Source: JAKLKS01 sp964370855 (lineage in GTDB: Bacteria > Planctomycetota > JAJSAM01 > JAKLKS01). From it: a DNA stretch of 25,609 nt. Of the stretch, positions 1 through 7,179 are shown in pieces (positions within the stretch are counted from its first letter, which is position 1; each line of letters begins with the position of its first letter). The notes beneath the pieces are model-generated. The model did no database searches. It had not been told where the DNA came from and saw nothing but the letters and a program-made list of their open reading frames with translations. The stretch covers positions 1 through 25,609 of the forward strand of contig CAYJMF010000070.1 of the NCBI GenBank assembly GCA_964370855.1, in the 5' to 3' direction. Made by a program: the position numbers and the translations under genes.

Positions 1-23
1 CAAACCCCGTCCCGAGGTCACCT

Positions 24-44
24 ACGAAACGGCAAGAGTTTCGT
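24..44 (-). terminator. weak hairpin after the calcium-repeat gene
   Basis: A 7-bp stem (ACGAAAC / GTTTCGT) with a 7-nt loop lies 6 nt past the stop codon of the gene ending at 51. It sits where a transcription terminator would, but no T-run follows it on the minus strand, so it may only protect the mRNA 3' end. Confidence 0.35.
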
Positions 45-50
45 TACAGA

Positions 51-482
51 TCACAAGTGCTGGAAGTCTCCGCTGTGGGGATAGAATCCCTTCCCGTCCA
101 CGGCCGACGTCCCCGTCCAGGCGGGCGCGGCGAGGTTCTGCGCCCACGTCCATGACGCTACGGAGTTCCCGTCCGCGTCATTCCCGTCGTCCAGAGGATC
201 CGAATCCCCGAAGTCGGTTAGCGCGTCGTTGTCCGTATCGACACTCATCGGGTCGGTCCCGTAGACGAAGATCTCATCCCAGTCGTTCCACCCGTCCCCA
301 TCGCTGTCCGACTGGTTGGACAGGGTCCCGTAGGCGCTCTCGAAGCTGTCCGAGAGGCCGTCGCCGTCCGAATCCGCGGCGAGCGCAGAGGGAATGAACG
401 GCTCTACGAGAAGGCTGGCCGCCAATACTCCAGCGCCCGCAAGGAGGACACCCATCACACCAAACCTCTGTGTGGACCTCAT
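51..482 (-). CDS. small exported protein with thrombospondin-type-3-like calcium repeats
   Basis: This is a complete 143-residue protein. Residues about 8-36 form a Sec signal peptide ending near ALA-A. They are followed by acidic repeats DSDGDGLSD (37-45), DSDGDGWND (59-67) and DTDNDALTD (82-90), which match the Asp-rich calcium loops of thrombospondin type 3 repeats. The C-terminal 40 residues are Trp- and Gly-rich and not recognised. Such repeats usually occur in large extracellular or surface proteins and bind Ca2+; here they make up most of a very short protein. The ATG at 482 follows a GAGAGGGA ribosome site at a suitable distance. The gene starts 31 nt after the HEAT-like gene and is probably cotranscribed with it. 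No enzymatic role can be assigned. It could be a truncated relic of a longer surface protein, but start, stop and ribosome site all look intact. Confidence 0.75.
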   Translation of the reverse strand: MRSTQRFGVMGVLLAGAGVLAASLLVEPFIPSALAADSDGDGLSDSFESAYGTLSNQSDSDGDGWNDWDEIFVYGTDPMSVDTDNDALTDFGDSDPLDDGNDADGNSVASWTWAQNLAAPAWTGTSAVDGKGFYPHSGDFQHL

Positions 483-513
483 GGCCGTTTCCCTCTCTTC
501 TTCCTTGCGCGGC

Positions 514-1020
514 CTAGTTCTTGAAGACCTTGCCCTTGATCACGGCGCAGTGCGCCTTCAAGTCGTCGTCGGAAGCGCACTTCGACTCCAGGTACGACAG
601 GTCGCCGGAGTCCTTCCAGTGCTCGGCGATGCAGGAGGCGGCCGCCATCCGGACCTTCACGTTGAGATTCGAGTCCTCGAGGAGGGTCTTCAGTTTGGAC
701 TTAGAGGACGACGAGTTGACCCGGCCCAATTGCGCGCAGGCCCCTGCCGCCACGGGGAGACTCCCCTTTTCCGCGATGGCCTTGAGGGCGTCCAGGGCGG
801 CGCTGCTTCCCAGGTCCTTCAGCCCCTCCAGGGCCATGAGCCTCTCCCCGAGCCCGACGTCGCTCAGGGCCACCTCCTTGAGTATGTCTACTTCTTCGTC
901 CGCTTGGGCCGGCCGCGGCTTCAGGAACGTCGTCCCGTACCCCACCACCAGGAACACCGCGAGAATGGTGAACCCGTGCTGGCAGGACCACACGACCACC
1001 CGGCGCAGGGAACGGAACAT
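514..1020 (-). CDS. exported or membrane-anchored HEAT-repeat-like protein
   Basis: This 168-residue protein starts at the ATG at 1020, chosen because a strong GAGGAGGAG ribosome site lies just upstream; an in-frame ATG 45 nt further up lacks this. Residues about 8-32 are a hydrophobic segment that acts as a signal anchor or signal peptide, ending near AQA. The remainder is made of short helical pairs rich in Ala, Leu and Lys (for example LMALEGLKDL and KVRMAAASCIAEHW), as in HEAT or armadillo-like repeats that bind other proteins. Cysteines are scattered through the C-terminal half. Nothing catalytic is visible. It is the first gene of a likely two-gene unit with the calcium-repeat gene, and a promoter with a long leader lies upstream. 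HEAT assignment is by pattern only; another small alpha-solenoid is possible. Confidence 0.65.
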   Translation of the reverse strand: MFRSLRRVVVWSCQHGFTILAVFLVVGYGTTFLKPRPAQADEEVDILKEVALSDVGLGERLMALEGLKDLGSSAALDALKAIAEKGSLPVAAGACAQLGRVNSSSSKSKLKTLLEDSNLNVKVRMAAASCIAEHWKDSGDLSYLESKCASDDDLKAHCAVIKGKVFKN

Positions 1021-1498
1021 GGACTCCTCCTCATCGCTGGCATGATGCGCAGCGCATGTACGCACTCATCCACTCCGAAGGTGGCGACGGAAACACCCGC
1101 CGCCATCGACTTCCATCCGGAAATCCCGTCCGACGGACCCCAGTGGCCCCGCCGGTCGCGCCGAACAACCCTTGTCTCTACCCCACGGACGTCGTTCGGG
1201 GTCTCCCAACCCCGCCCGGCACGTCCGGTCGCGCCGTCACCCGCCGACTCTCCTCATCGGGGAAATCGGCGTCATGAGCCGGTGTGGCGACTTCGACAGT
1301 GGCATTGTACACCGACATTCACGGGCGATCAAATGCAGCACGGCGCGATGGTGACGCACGTCAAGAAACAATCGTAGTAATCCGGAGTGAGTGCGTCCAG
1401 GCAGGCCGTTTCGTCCGACCATGGGAGGCTCGGCCACACGGCCGTGGTGGCTCCCGGAGGAATGTGGATCCGAGTCCCCGATTCCCCCCGATCCCCTC
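1021..1498. other. intergenic region: leader, promoter and topoisomerase VI 3' flank
   Basis: No convincing gene lies in these 478 bases; the open frames lack ribosome sites and are composition shadows. The region holds the promoter at 1304-1332 and the roughly 277-nt leader of the HEAT-like gene. A 10-bp palindrome CACGGCCGTG at 1437-1446 lies downstream of the topoisomerase VI A stop. The leader has GC-rich hairpin potential, but I recognise no known riboswitch or attenuator. Confidence 0.5.
1304..1332 (-). promoter_or_regulatory. sigma70-type promoter for the HEAT-like / calcium-repeat gene pair
   Basis: On the minus strand a -35 hexamer TTGATC (1327-1332) and a -10 hexamer TACAAT (1304-1309) are separated by exactly 17 bp. 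Transcription would begin near 1297, giving a leader of about 277 nt before the ATG at 1020. This is one of the best sigma70-like promoters in the window, in an otherwise very GC-rich sequence. Confidence 0.6.
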
Positions 1499-2635
1499 CT
1501 ACGGCAGGAACCTCTTCACGTCCTTCAACTTCGCCGGCAGGTACTCCTCCATCACGAAATCCAGCCCGAATTTCGCGAACGCCTGCTGCTCCGCGCGCAC
1601 CCCCATCTTCAGCAGCAGCTCCACCGCCTGCTTCCACTTCGGGTGCACCTCGTAGAACGGGTCGTTCTTCAGCGCGTCGTCCGCCCGCTTGATGTCCATC
1701 TCCTTCAGCGGATGCGTCGGCAGTTTGAAATCGATGATGTCCTGCGGCGACACCCCGAGGAACGACGCCTTCGGCACGCAGAAGAACCGGTTGATGTGCG
1801 CTGCGTTCCCCGATCCCACCTTCAACGTGCGGTAGATGTTCGCGAACCCGTACGGGTCGCAGTCCGTGAACGCGTACACCGGGATCTTGTGCTCGTCCGA
1901 CAGCCGCCGGATGAACCGCCGGCAGGCGCGGGACGGCACCCCCCCCATCTCCACGAGGATGCAGTCCGACGTCCGCCAGAATTCCCCGGAATTCAGCCGG
2001 TCGAAGGTGCCGCCCGTCTCGATCACCAGGATGAATTTCGCCTTCGTCTCGAACCCGAGGTGCTCCACGTTGCTCGGCACCGTGTAGGCCCCGGACCCGA
2101 AATTGCGGCAGTCGATGCGCAGCGCCTCGTTCGTGTTCCGCCGCCGGTCGAGGATCGTCAGCGCCCCCGCCACCGAGCCCCCGTGCTCCTCGGGCTTGAA
2201 CCGGAGCATCTCCCGGTTCACCCCGTGCACCGAGAACATCGCCTCGATGTCGTCCATCACCGCGTCGGATTCCGGCTGCTCGTCGAACTTGGCGTCGTCC
2301 CAGTTCTTCGAGATGTAGTAGGCCTCCCTCTTCGTGGCCTCCCGGTCCTGGAGCACGTTCTCGCGGCTCAGCGCCATCATCCGGAGCGTCTGCGCGAAGG
2401 ACTTCGCCGTGTTCACCGTGAGCGTGCGCACCGCCTTCCGCTTCCCGATCTCGAAGTAGCCGACCTTCTGGTCGTAGCGCACGTTGGCCAGCGCGCGGAT
2501 GGGGAAGTCGAGTTCCGGCTTCGACTTCCGGAGGATCGACCCGTGCACGTCCCGGGCCACCTCCTCGACGGCCTTGAGGACCAGCCGGTCCCGGTCGTCC
2601 ATCGCCTTGCGGGGCTGCGCCTTCGGCTTCGCCAT
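1499..2635 (-). CDS. top6A: DNA topoisomerase VI subunit A (Spo11-like)
   Basis: This 378-residue protein is the DNA-cleaving subunit of type IIB topoisomerase VI, which makes and reseals double-strand breaks to relax and decatenate DNA. An N-terminal winged-helix (5Y-CAP) domain carries the motif REAYYISK at 103-110, where Y106 or Y107 is the nucleophile that bonds to the DNA 5' end. The Toprim domain follows, with metal-binding E206 (VIETGGTF) and D258/D260 (FTDCDPYG), and a GGVPSR motif at 231. Length matches archaeal Top6A and Spo11 (about 360-390). The start at 2635 follows GGAAGGAAGGGACGGAG. The gene begins 22 nt after subunit B, so the two are coexpressed. Bacterial topoisomerase VI is uncommon next to gyrase and topoisomerase IV, which suggests an acquired or lineage-restricted pair. 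Confidence 0.93.
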   Translation of the reverse strand: MAKPKAQPRKAMDDRDRLVLKAVEEVARDVHGSILRKSKPELDFPIRALANVRYDQKVGYFEIGKRKAVRTLTVNTAKSFAQTLRMMALSRENVLQDREATKREAYYISKNWDDAKFDEQPESDAVMDDIEAMFSVHGVNREMLRFKPEEHGGSVAGALTILDRRRNTNEALRIDCRNFGSGAYTVPSNVEHLGFETKAKFILVIETGGTFDRLNSGEFWRTSDCILVEMGGVPSRACRRFIRRLSDEHKIPVYAFTDCDPYGFANIYRTLKVGSGNAAHINRFFCVPKASFLGVSPQDIIDFKLPTHPLKEMDIKRADDALKNDPFYEVHPKWKQAVELLLKMGVRAEQQAFAKFGLDFVMEEYLPAKLKDVKRFLP

Positions 2636-2657
2636 GCTCTCCGTCCCTTCCTTCCGG

Positions 2658-4472
2658 TCAGAGCGACCGGCTCTTCTCCAGCACCTCGACGAGGTTGCGG
2701 GTCGCCGTCTTCTCGGCCTTCTCGTCGAGGTCGAGGATCTCCTTCAGCGCGGCGACGATGTGCGGCAGGTAGGCCGCGATGTAGTCCTTCTTCTTCTGCG
2801 CGTCGGCGAGGCGGCGCTGGCGGGAGAGGTGCTTGCCGAGGTTCCGCCCGCACTCCATGACCGCCAGGCGGATCTCCTTCAGGATCTCCGGGTAGTGAGC
2901 GATGGCCTCCTTCGACTCGCTCGTGAAGGGGACCCAGACCGAGGCGAGGTGGACGAAGACGAGGAGCGGCCCCGTCGGGAGCGCGCCGCGGCTCTGGTCC
3001 ACGCCGTAGTTCCGCCAGGGGCAGGAGAGCACCGCCTTGCTCACGGCGCAGGCCGACTGCTGGTAGAGGAGCGGCACCCGGTTGGCGAAGCGGAAGACGG
3101 AGGCCAGCTCGTCCCCCGGCGCCCCCTCGCCCCCCCAGGCGATGCCCGCCTCGACGACGAAGGGGTTCCCCCGGTAGACCGAGGGGGGGCGGGTCACCGT
3201 GTGGACGAAGGCGCCGGGGCGCTCCCGGAGGAGCGCCTTCTCCACGGCCGTCGGGCCGATGGGAGAGACGCAGTCCGTCGGCGGGTTCATGATCTTCACG
3301 TCGGAGAGGGCCCTGTGGAGGTTGTCCGCCTCCTCCCGGGCGATGCGGGCGACCCAGGCCTCGGGGGTGAGGCCGGCCTTCGTGCAGATCTCCACGGCGG
3401 TCGGGCCGGAGACGCGGGAGAACTCGTGCTGCAGGAAGGCCTTCAGCTTCTTGTGCGCCGTCCCCTTCATCATCTGGATGAGCATGCCGAGCTCGACCCC
3501 GTAGGGGTGGGGCTGGATCTCCCGGGGGGCCTCGGGGAGGTCCTTCACGGCCCGCTCGATGACGGTCGTGGTCCCCTCGGGATCGGTGTAGCGGATGGTG
3601 ACGTGGGGGTTGGCCAGCGCGGTCTGCCGCAGGTAGTCGTCCACGCTGCGGGCCCCCTTCTGGTACTTGGCCTCCAGTTCGATCTCCACCCGCGTGCCGG
3701 TGGCGAACTCCCGCTCCCAGGGGACCTCCTCGTCCTTCGTGATCTCCGGCGTGTTCTTCCGGAGGTCCATGTGCATCTCGATGAAGTGGGCCGGCTTCTT
3801 CTTCGAGGTGCGGGACCAGATGCGCACCGGCTTCCCCGTGGTGAGCTGGCCGTACATGCCGGCGGCGGAGATGCCGATGCCCTGCTGGCCGCGGGACTGG
3901 CGGAGGCGGTGGAACTTCGAGCCGTAGAGGAGCTTGCCGAAGATCTTCCCCACCTGCTCGCGGACGATGCCGGGGCCGTTGTCCTCCACGGCGACGAGGT
4001 AGCGGTCCGGGGCGGCCGTGGCGCCGCGCCGCTTCGGGCCGGCGTCGTCGTCGTCGTCCTCGTCGGCCGGGGAGGGGGATGGGGTCGCGGCCTTCGGGGC
4101 GGGTTGCGCGAAGAGGGGCATGTCCTCGGGCTTCGGGACGCCGGCGGGATCGGCGGCGGCGCTTCCGCCGTTCCCGTTGCCGGCGGCCTTCCCGGAGTGG
4201 GCGGCCACCTTCGTGATGGAGACCCGGACCTCGGGGAGGATCCCCGCCTCCTCGCAGGCGTCCAGCGCGTTGTCCACGGCCTCCTTCACGGTGGTGAGGA
4301 GGGCCTTGCGGGGGTTGTCGAAGCCGAGGAGATGGCGGTTCTTGGTGAAGAACTCGCTGACGGAGATCTCCCGCTGCTGTCCGGCCATCTCCTCGGCGGT
4401 GGCGCGGGCGGCGGGCCTGCGGCCCCGGGGGGGAGGCGCAGGGGCCTCCGCGGTCTTCTTTCGGGCGGTCAT
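2658..4472 (-). CDS. top6B: DNA topoisomerase VI subunit B (GHKL ATPase)
   Basis: This 604-residue protein is the ATP-driven gate of topoisomerase VI. The GHKL fold shows its N box (KEAVDNALDA, 63-72), G1 box (VEDNGPGI, 162-169) and G2 box (GQQGIGIS, 195-202). These are followed by the helix-2-turn-helix and transducer regions that dimerise and contact subunit A. Between the N box and G1 box is an extra segment of about 65 residues (90-155) rich in Gly, Ala and Pro with a run of Asp (DEDDDDDAG). Typical subunits have only a short loop there, and this helps explain why the protein exceeds the usual length of about 530. The ATG at 4472 has no clear ribosome site; a TACCAT hexamer ends 6 nt before it, so the mRNA may be leaderless. 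The gene is first in an operon with subunit A. Confidence 0.92.
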   Translation of the reverse strand: MTARKKTAEAPAPPPRGRRPAARATAEEMAGQQREISVSEFFTKNRHLLGFDNPRKALLTTVKEAVDNALDACEEAGILPEVRVSITKVAAHSGKAAGNGNGGSAAADPAGVPKPEDMPLFAQPAPKAATPSPSPADEDDDDDAGPKRRGATAAPDRYLVAVEDNGPGIVREQVGKIFGKLLYGSKFHRLRQSRGQQGIGISAAGMYGQLTTGKPVRIWSRTSKKKPAHFIEMHMDLRKNTPEITKDEEVPWEREFATGTRVEIELEAKYQKGARSVDDYLRQTALANPHVTIRYTDPEGTTTVIERAVKDLPEAPREIQPHPYGVELGMLIQMMKGTAHKKLKAFLQHEFSRVSGPTAVEICTKAGLTPEAWVARIAREEADNLHRALSDVKIMNPPTDCVSPIGPTAVEKALLRERPGAFVHTVTRPPSVYRGNPFVVEAGIAWGGEGAPGDELASVFRFANRVPLLYQQSACAVSKAVLSCPWRNYGVDQSRGALPTGPLLVFVHLASVWVPFTSESKEAIAHYPEILKEIRLAVMECGRNLGKHLSRQRRLADAQKKKDYIAAYLPHIVAALKEILDLDEKAEKTATRNLVEVLEKSRSL

Positions 4473-4543
4473 GCCGGGATGGTACCGCCGCCCCGGGACG
4501 GGAGGGAGCAATCGCAATCCGTGGGCGGTGATGGCCGCAATCC

Positions 4544-4559
4544 CCCCCACCGGTGGGGG
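4544..4559. promoter_or_regulatory. 16-bp perfect palindrome between divergent genes
   Basis: CCCCCACC joined to GGTGGGGG forms a perfect palindrome in the 115-bp gap between divergently transcribed top6B and the nuclease gene. It is about 29 bp before the nuclease start and 72 bp before top6B. It could be a dimeric repressor site or a hairpin in the nuclease leader; which one cannot be decided here. Confidence 0.35.
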
Positions 4560-4587
4560 TTCCTCCCTCCCCCGCCGATGAAAGGGA

Positions 4588-5265
4588 ATGGAAACCCCCC
4601 GGCGCCGCTACCCCCACGGACTCGCCTTCCTCGTCGTCCTCCTCCTCTCCGGGGGCGGCGTCGGCGCCGCCTGGGCCTCCCCCCCGGGGAAGTCCGTGGC
4701 CGCGGACCGGGTCCGGGCGGCGGTGGAGCTGCTCCTGGCGAAGGCGCGATCGACGAAGGAGCGGCTGCCGGGGATCCCGCTGCCGGAGGCATTGCGCCCC
4801 CGATCCTCCGCTCCGGAACCGACCCCCGCCGTGCCGGCGGGGGAGCTCCGTCCCGTGGTTCGGGTCGTGGACGGGGACACCGTGGTCCTCGACGGGAACG
4901 AGAAGATCCGCCTCATCGGCATCAACACGCCGGAGAGCGTGGATCCCCGCAAGTCGGTCCAGTGGTTCGGGAAGGAGGCGGCGGCCCGCACCCGGGCGCT
5001 GCTCGAGGGGCGGAAGGTGCGGGTCGAGTTCGACGTCGAGCGGAAGGACCGCTACGGCCGCACCCTCGGCTACCTCCACCGGGACGACGGGCTCTTCGTC
5101 AACCTGGCCCTCGTCGAGGAGGGGTACGCCTTCGCCTACCGGTACCCGCCCAACGTGAGGTACGCCGAGCGCTTCCGCGACGCGGAGCGGGGGGCACGGG
5201 AGGAGGCGCGGGGCCTATGGAGCGACGCGGCGAAGGCCGGGGAGATCGCGCCGAAGAAGCGGTAG
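4588..5265 (+). CDS. secreted thermonuclease-like (SNase) nuclease
   Basis: This 225-residue protein has an N-terminal signal peptide (hydrophobic stretch about 12-30, cleavage near AWA-SP), a linker of about 55 residues, and a staphylococcal-nuclease OB-fold domain from about 88 to 212. Active-site residues align with the family: VVDGDTV (D95, D97), R108 and E116 in RLIGINTPE, and R158 in DRYGRTL. The position of the Ca2+ ligand Asp40 of the Staphylococcus enzyme is Asn113 here, a change common in bacterial homologues. It would degrade DNA or RNA outside the cytoplasm, possibly to scavenge nucleotides. That would fit a phosphate-hungry cell, but no Pho box is seen nearby. It is the only complete plus-strand gene; its stop lies 3 nt from the convergent EF-P stop. 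The ribosome site (GAAAGGG) is very close to the ATG and weak. Confidence 0.88.
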   Translation: METPRRRYPHGLAFLVVLLLSGGGVGAAWASPPGKSVAADRVRAAVELLLAKARSTKERLPGIPLPEALRPRSSAPEPTPAVPAGELRPVVRVVDGDTVVLDGNEKIRLIGINTPESVDPRKSVQWFGKEAAARTRALLEGRKVRVEFDVERKDRYGRTLGYLHRDDGLFVNLALVEEGYAFAYRYPPNVRYAERFRDAERGAREEARGLWSDAAKAGEIAPKKR

Positions 5266-5268
5266 CGG

Positions 5269-5829
5269 CTAGTTGTCCCGCCCCTGGAACTCCCCCGTCC
5301 TCGTGTCCACCTTGATGCGCTCCCCCTTCTCGATGAAGAGGGGGACCTTCACCACGACGCCGGTCTCGACGGTGGCGGGCTTGAACACGTTGGAGACGGT
5401 GTCCCCCTTGGTGCCGGGGTCGCACTCGGTGATGGTGAGGACCACCACCGGGGGAAGTTCCACCCCGATGGCCACGTTGTCGTGGAAGGTCACCTGGAGC
5501 TCGTCGTTCTCCTTGAGGAAGCGGACGGCGTCGCCGATCTCGTCGTCGGTGAGGATCACCTGCTCGTAGGTGGTGGTGTCCATGAAGCAGAACCCCGCCG
5601 GGTCCTTGTAGAGGTACTGCATCTGCTTCTTGTCGAGGAAGGCGGTCTCCACGGAGTCCGTGGAGCGGAAGCGGTGCTGCTTCTTCGAGCCGGTGCGCAG
5701 GTTCTTCATCGTGACCTGCACCATGCCCCGCCAGTTGCCCGGCGTGACGTGGGTGGTCTCCACGACGTTCCAGAGGTCGCCGTCCATGATGATGACGTTG
5801 CCTCGCTTGAGCTCGGTGGCGTTCGGCAC
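5269..5829 (-). CDS. efp: translation elongation factor P
   Basis: This 186-residue, full-length EF-P relieves ribosomes stalled on polyproline stretches. All three beta-barrel domains are present, and the C-terminal domain ends in the recognisable TRTGEFQGRDN. The GTG start at 5829 is chosen because AAAGGAG lies 8-9 nt upstream. The domain I tip loop that enters the peptidyl-transferase centre reads THVTPGNWRGMVQV. Aligning Pro30-Gly31 to the family puts Asn32 where Lys34 (beta-lysylated, E. coli) or Arg32 (rhamnosylated, Pseudomonas) normally sits. The nearest basic residue, Arg34, is two positions on. It must therefore work unmodified or with a different modification; related PGN-type tips are, as I recall, found in some PVC-group bacteria. 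It lies 100 nt after the M48 protease gene, probably in the same transcript. Confidence 0.95.
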   Translation of the reverse strand: MPNATELKRGNVIIMDGDLWNVVETTHVTPGNWRGMVQVTMKNLRTGSKKQHRFRSTDSVETAFLDKKQMQYLYKDPAGFCFMDTTTYEQVILTDDEIGDAVRFLKENDELQVTFHDNVAIGVELPPVVVLTITECDPGTKGDTVSNVFKPATVETGVVVKVPLFIEKGERIKVDTRTGEFQGRDN

Positions 5830-5929
5830 GATGAATCTCCTTTGGCTGCGGGCGTCCGGGGAATCGGGCAGGAGCCCGGTGGGGAAACCCCGACTGTATC
5901 CCGGCCCGGGGCCCCGGCGGAAGGAAAGG

Positions 5930-7033
5930 TCAGGCGGGAAGGAGCGAGGGGAGGGGGGCGGCCCGCTCCTCCCGCGGCAGCGGCGCCCGGCCCCGGCTCT
6001 CCCCCCCCGCCGCCCCCGGATCCCGGCCCGTGCGGCGGGCCTTCACGAGGACCGCCGCGAGCACGAGCCGCGAGACGGCCGGCGTGAGCTCCTCCTCCAC
6101 GGCCTCGAGGCCGGGCACGAGGAGGGAGGCCTTCGCCTCGGGGCGGCGGCGCCGGGGCACCCAGAGGCGGCCGATGCCCTTCAGCCGCTCCGCCAGCGGC
6201 GGGTGGGTGGAGAGGGGGGCCTCGGGGGCCTCCCGGACCTCCCGGAGGACCCGGCGGCGATCCGCCGGGTGGAGCTCCCGGATGCCGGCCCGGATCTCGA
6301 GGAAGAGGTTCCGGGGGGCCGCCCCCACCCGGAGGGCCGCGACCAGGCGGCGGGCCGCCATCCGCGGGAAGAGGCGGCGGAGCGCCGCGGTCTTGAGGAG
6401 GGCCCGCCCGTAGACGGGGCCGCCGCAGGCCCGGGCCGCCAGGGCGTCGGCGAGGACCTCCTGGCGCCTCCGGATGGAGGCCGTGGCGACACGGAAGGCC
6501 GCCCCGTAAAGTATCATCCATAGATACACTGGATTCAGCCAGCGCAGCGGCCCGAGGCGGACGAAGGCGCGGCGGAGGTTGCCGAGGCGGGCCTCGATGA
6601 CCGCGAGGCGCTCCCCGCGGTGGACGTCCTGCCCGAGGAAGTGGGCGAACTCGTGGACGAGGATGGAGCCGAGCTCCGGCACCGTGAGGGCGCGGAGGCA
6701 GGGAGCCCCGACGAGGAGCACCTTCACGGGCCGGGTGTAGAGGATGCCCCCCCGGAAGACCCGGGTCACCCCGACGTTGGGAAGGGCCGTCACCCGGATC
6801 TCCCCCACGGGCCCGATGCCCGCGACCCGGCGGGCCTCCTCCACGAGATCGTGGAGCCCCGGGGCCTCCTCCAGGGAGAGGACCCGCCCCGGCGCGTCGT
6901 CCCGCCCGCGGACCCGGAGCGAAAGGAGGAGCATCGCCATCATGGCCGCCGCCCACACCGCGACGTAGGCCGGCCACCCGGCGGCGAGGGCCGCCACCAG
7001 GAGCACGGGGAACCCCGCGAACATGACCGCCAT
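5930..7033 (-). CDS. M48-family membrane zinc metalloprotease (HtpX/Ste24-like)
   Basis: This protein of about 367 residues is a membrane-embedded zinc protease of the HtpX/Ste24 group, which degrades or processes misfolded membrane proteins. Two hydrophobic segments occupy residues about 3-20 and 22-38. The zinc motif HEFAH is at 127-131 and the third ligand Glu192 sits in the family's ExxAD motif (QEVLADALA). A further hydrophobic stretch is at 165-183. The C-terminal domain ends with basic, helical regions. The start is uncertain: the frame runs up to 7186, but that extension translates the inverted repeat at 7076-7179. I therefore place the start at the ATG at 7033, although no good ribosome site precedes it. 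The repeat may have displaced the original one. EF-P follows downstream. Confidence 0.85.
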   Translation of the reverse strand: MAVMFAGFPVLLVAALAAGWPAYVAVWAAAMMAMLLLSLRVRGRDDAPGRVLSLEEAPGLHDLVEEARRVAGIGPVGEIRVTALPNVGVTRVFRGGILYTRPVKVLLVGAPCLRALTVPELGSILVHEFAHFLGQDVHRGERLAVIEARLGNLRRAFVRLGPLRWLNPVYLWMILYGAAFRVATASIRRRQEVLADALAARACGGPVYGRALLKTAALRRLFPRMAARRLVAALRVGAAPRNLFLEIRAGIRELHPADRRRVLREVREAPEAPLSTHPPLAERLKGIGRLWVPRRRRPEAKASLLVPGLEAVEEELTPAVSRLVLAAVLVKARRTGRDPGAAGGESRGRAPLPREERAAPLPSLLPA

Positions 7034-7075
7034 GGAAACGAACCACGCCCCCTCGAGGAGGGCGAAAAGGAGGAG

Positions 7076-7179
7076 AGGTGCCTGGCACAGGGTGGAGGGG
7101 AATTTTCCGCGGCAACCCGGCCCCGAACCCGGAATCGGGTCGCCGCGGAAAATTCCCCTCCACCCTGTGCCAGGCACCT
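7076..7179. repeat. long inverted repeat IR-1 (37-bp arms)
   Basis: Perfect 37-bp arms at 7076-7112 and 7143-7179 flank a 30-nt centre that pairs partly. The outer end of each arm holds the small palindrome GTGCC-T-GGCAC. The right arm's last base overlaps the stop codon of the methyltransferase gene, so the element fills most of the 145-nt gap before the protease gene. Transcribed, it would form a very stable hairpin, but there is no T-run. It has the same design as the elements at 9916 and 13282. Confidence 0.9.

Noticed and set aside
1021..1297. A riboswitch in the long leader of the HEAT-like gene
   Set aside because: I looked for conserved cores of common riboswitches, including c-di-GMP, and saw none; hairpin potential alone is not enough.
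2413..5079. An 888-codon minus-strand frame overlapping top6B
   Set aside because: It is an Arg/Pro/Gly-rich shadow in another frame of top6B; no domain is recognisable.
2484..5315. A 943-codon plus-strand frame opposite top6B and over the nuclease
   Set aside because: It has low-complexity reverse-strand composition; the real plus-strand gene in this stretch is the nuclease at 4588-5265 in a different frame.
5906..5917. Palindrome CCGGGGCCCCGG between the protease and EF-P genes as a terminator
   Set aside because: It has no loop spacing or T-run; 12-bp GC palindromes are expected by chance in sequence of this composition.
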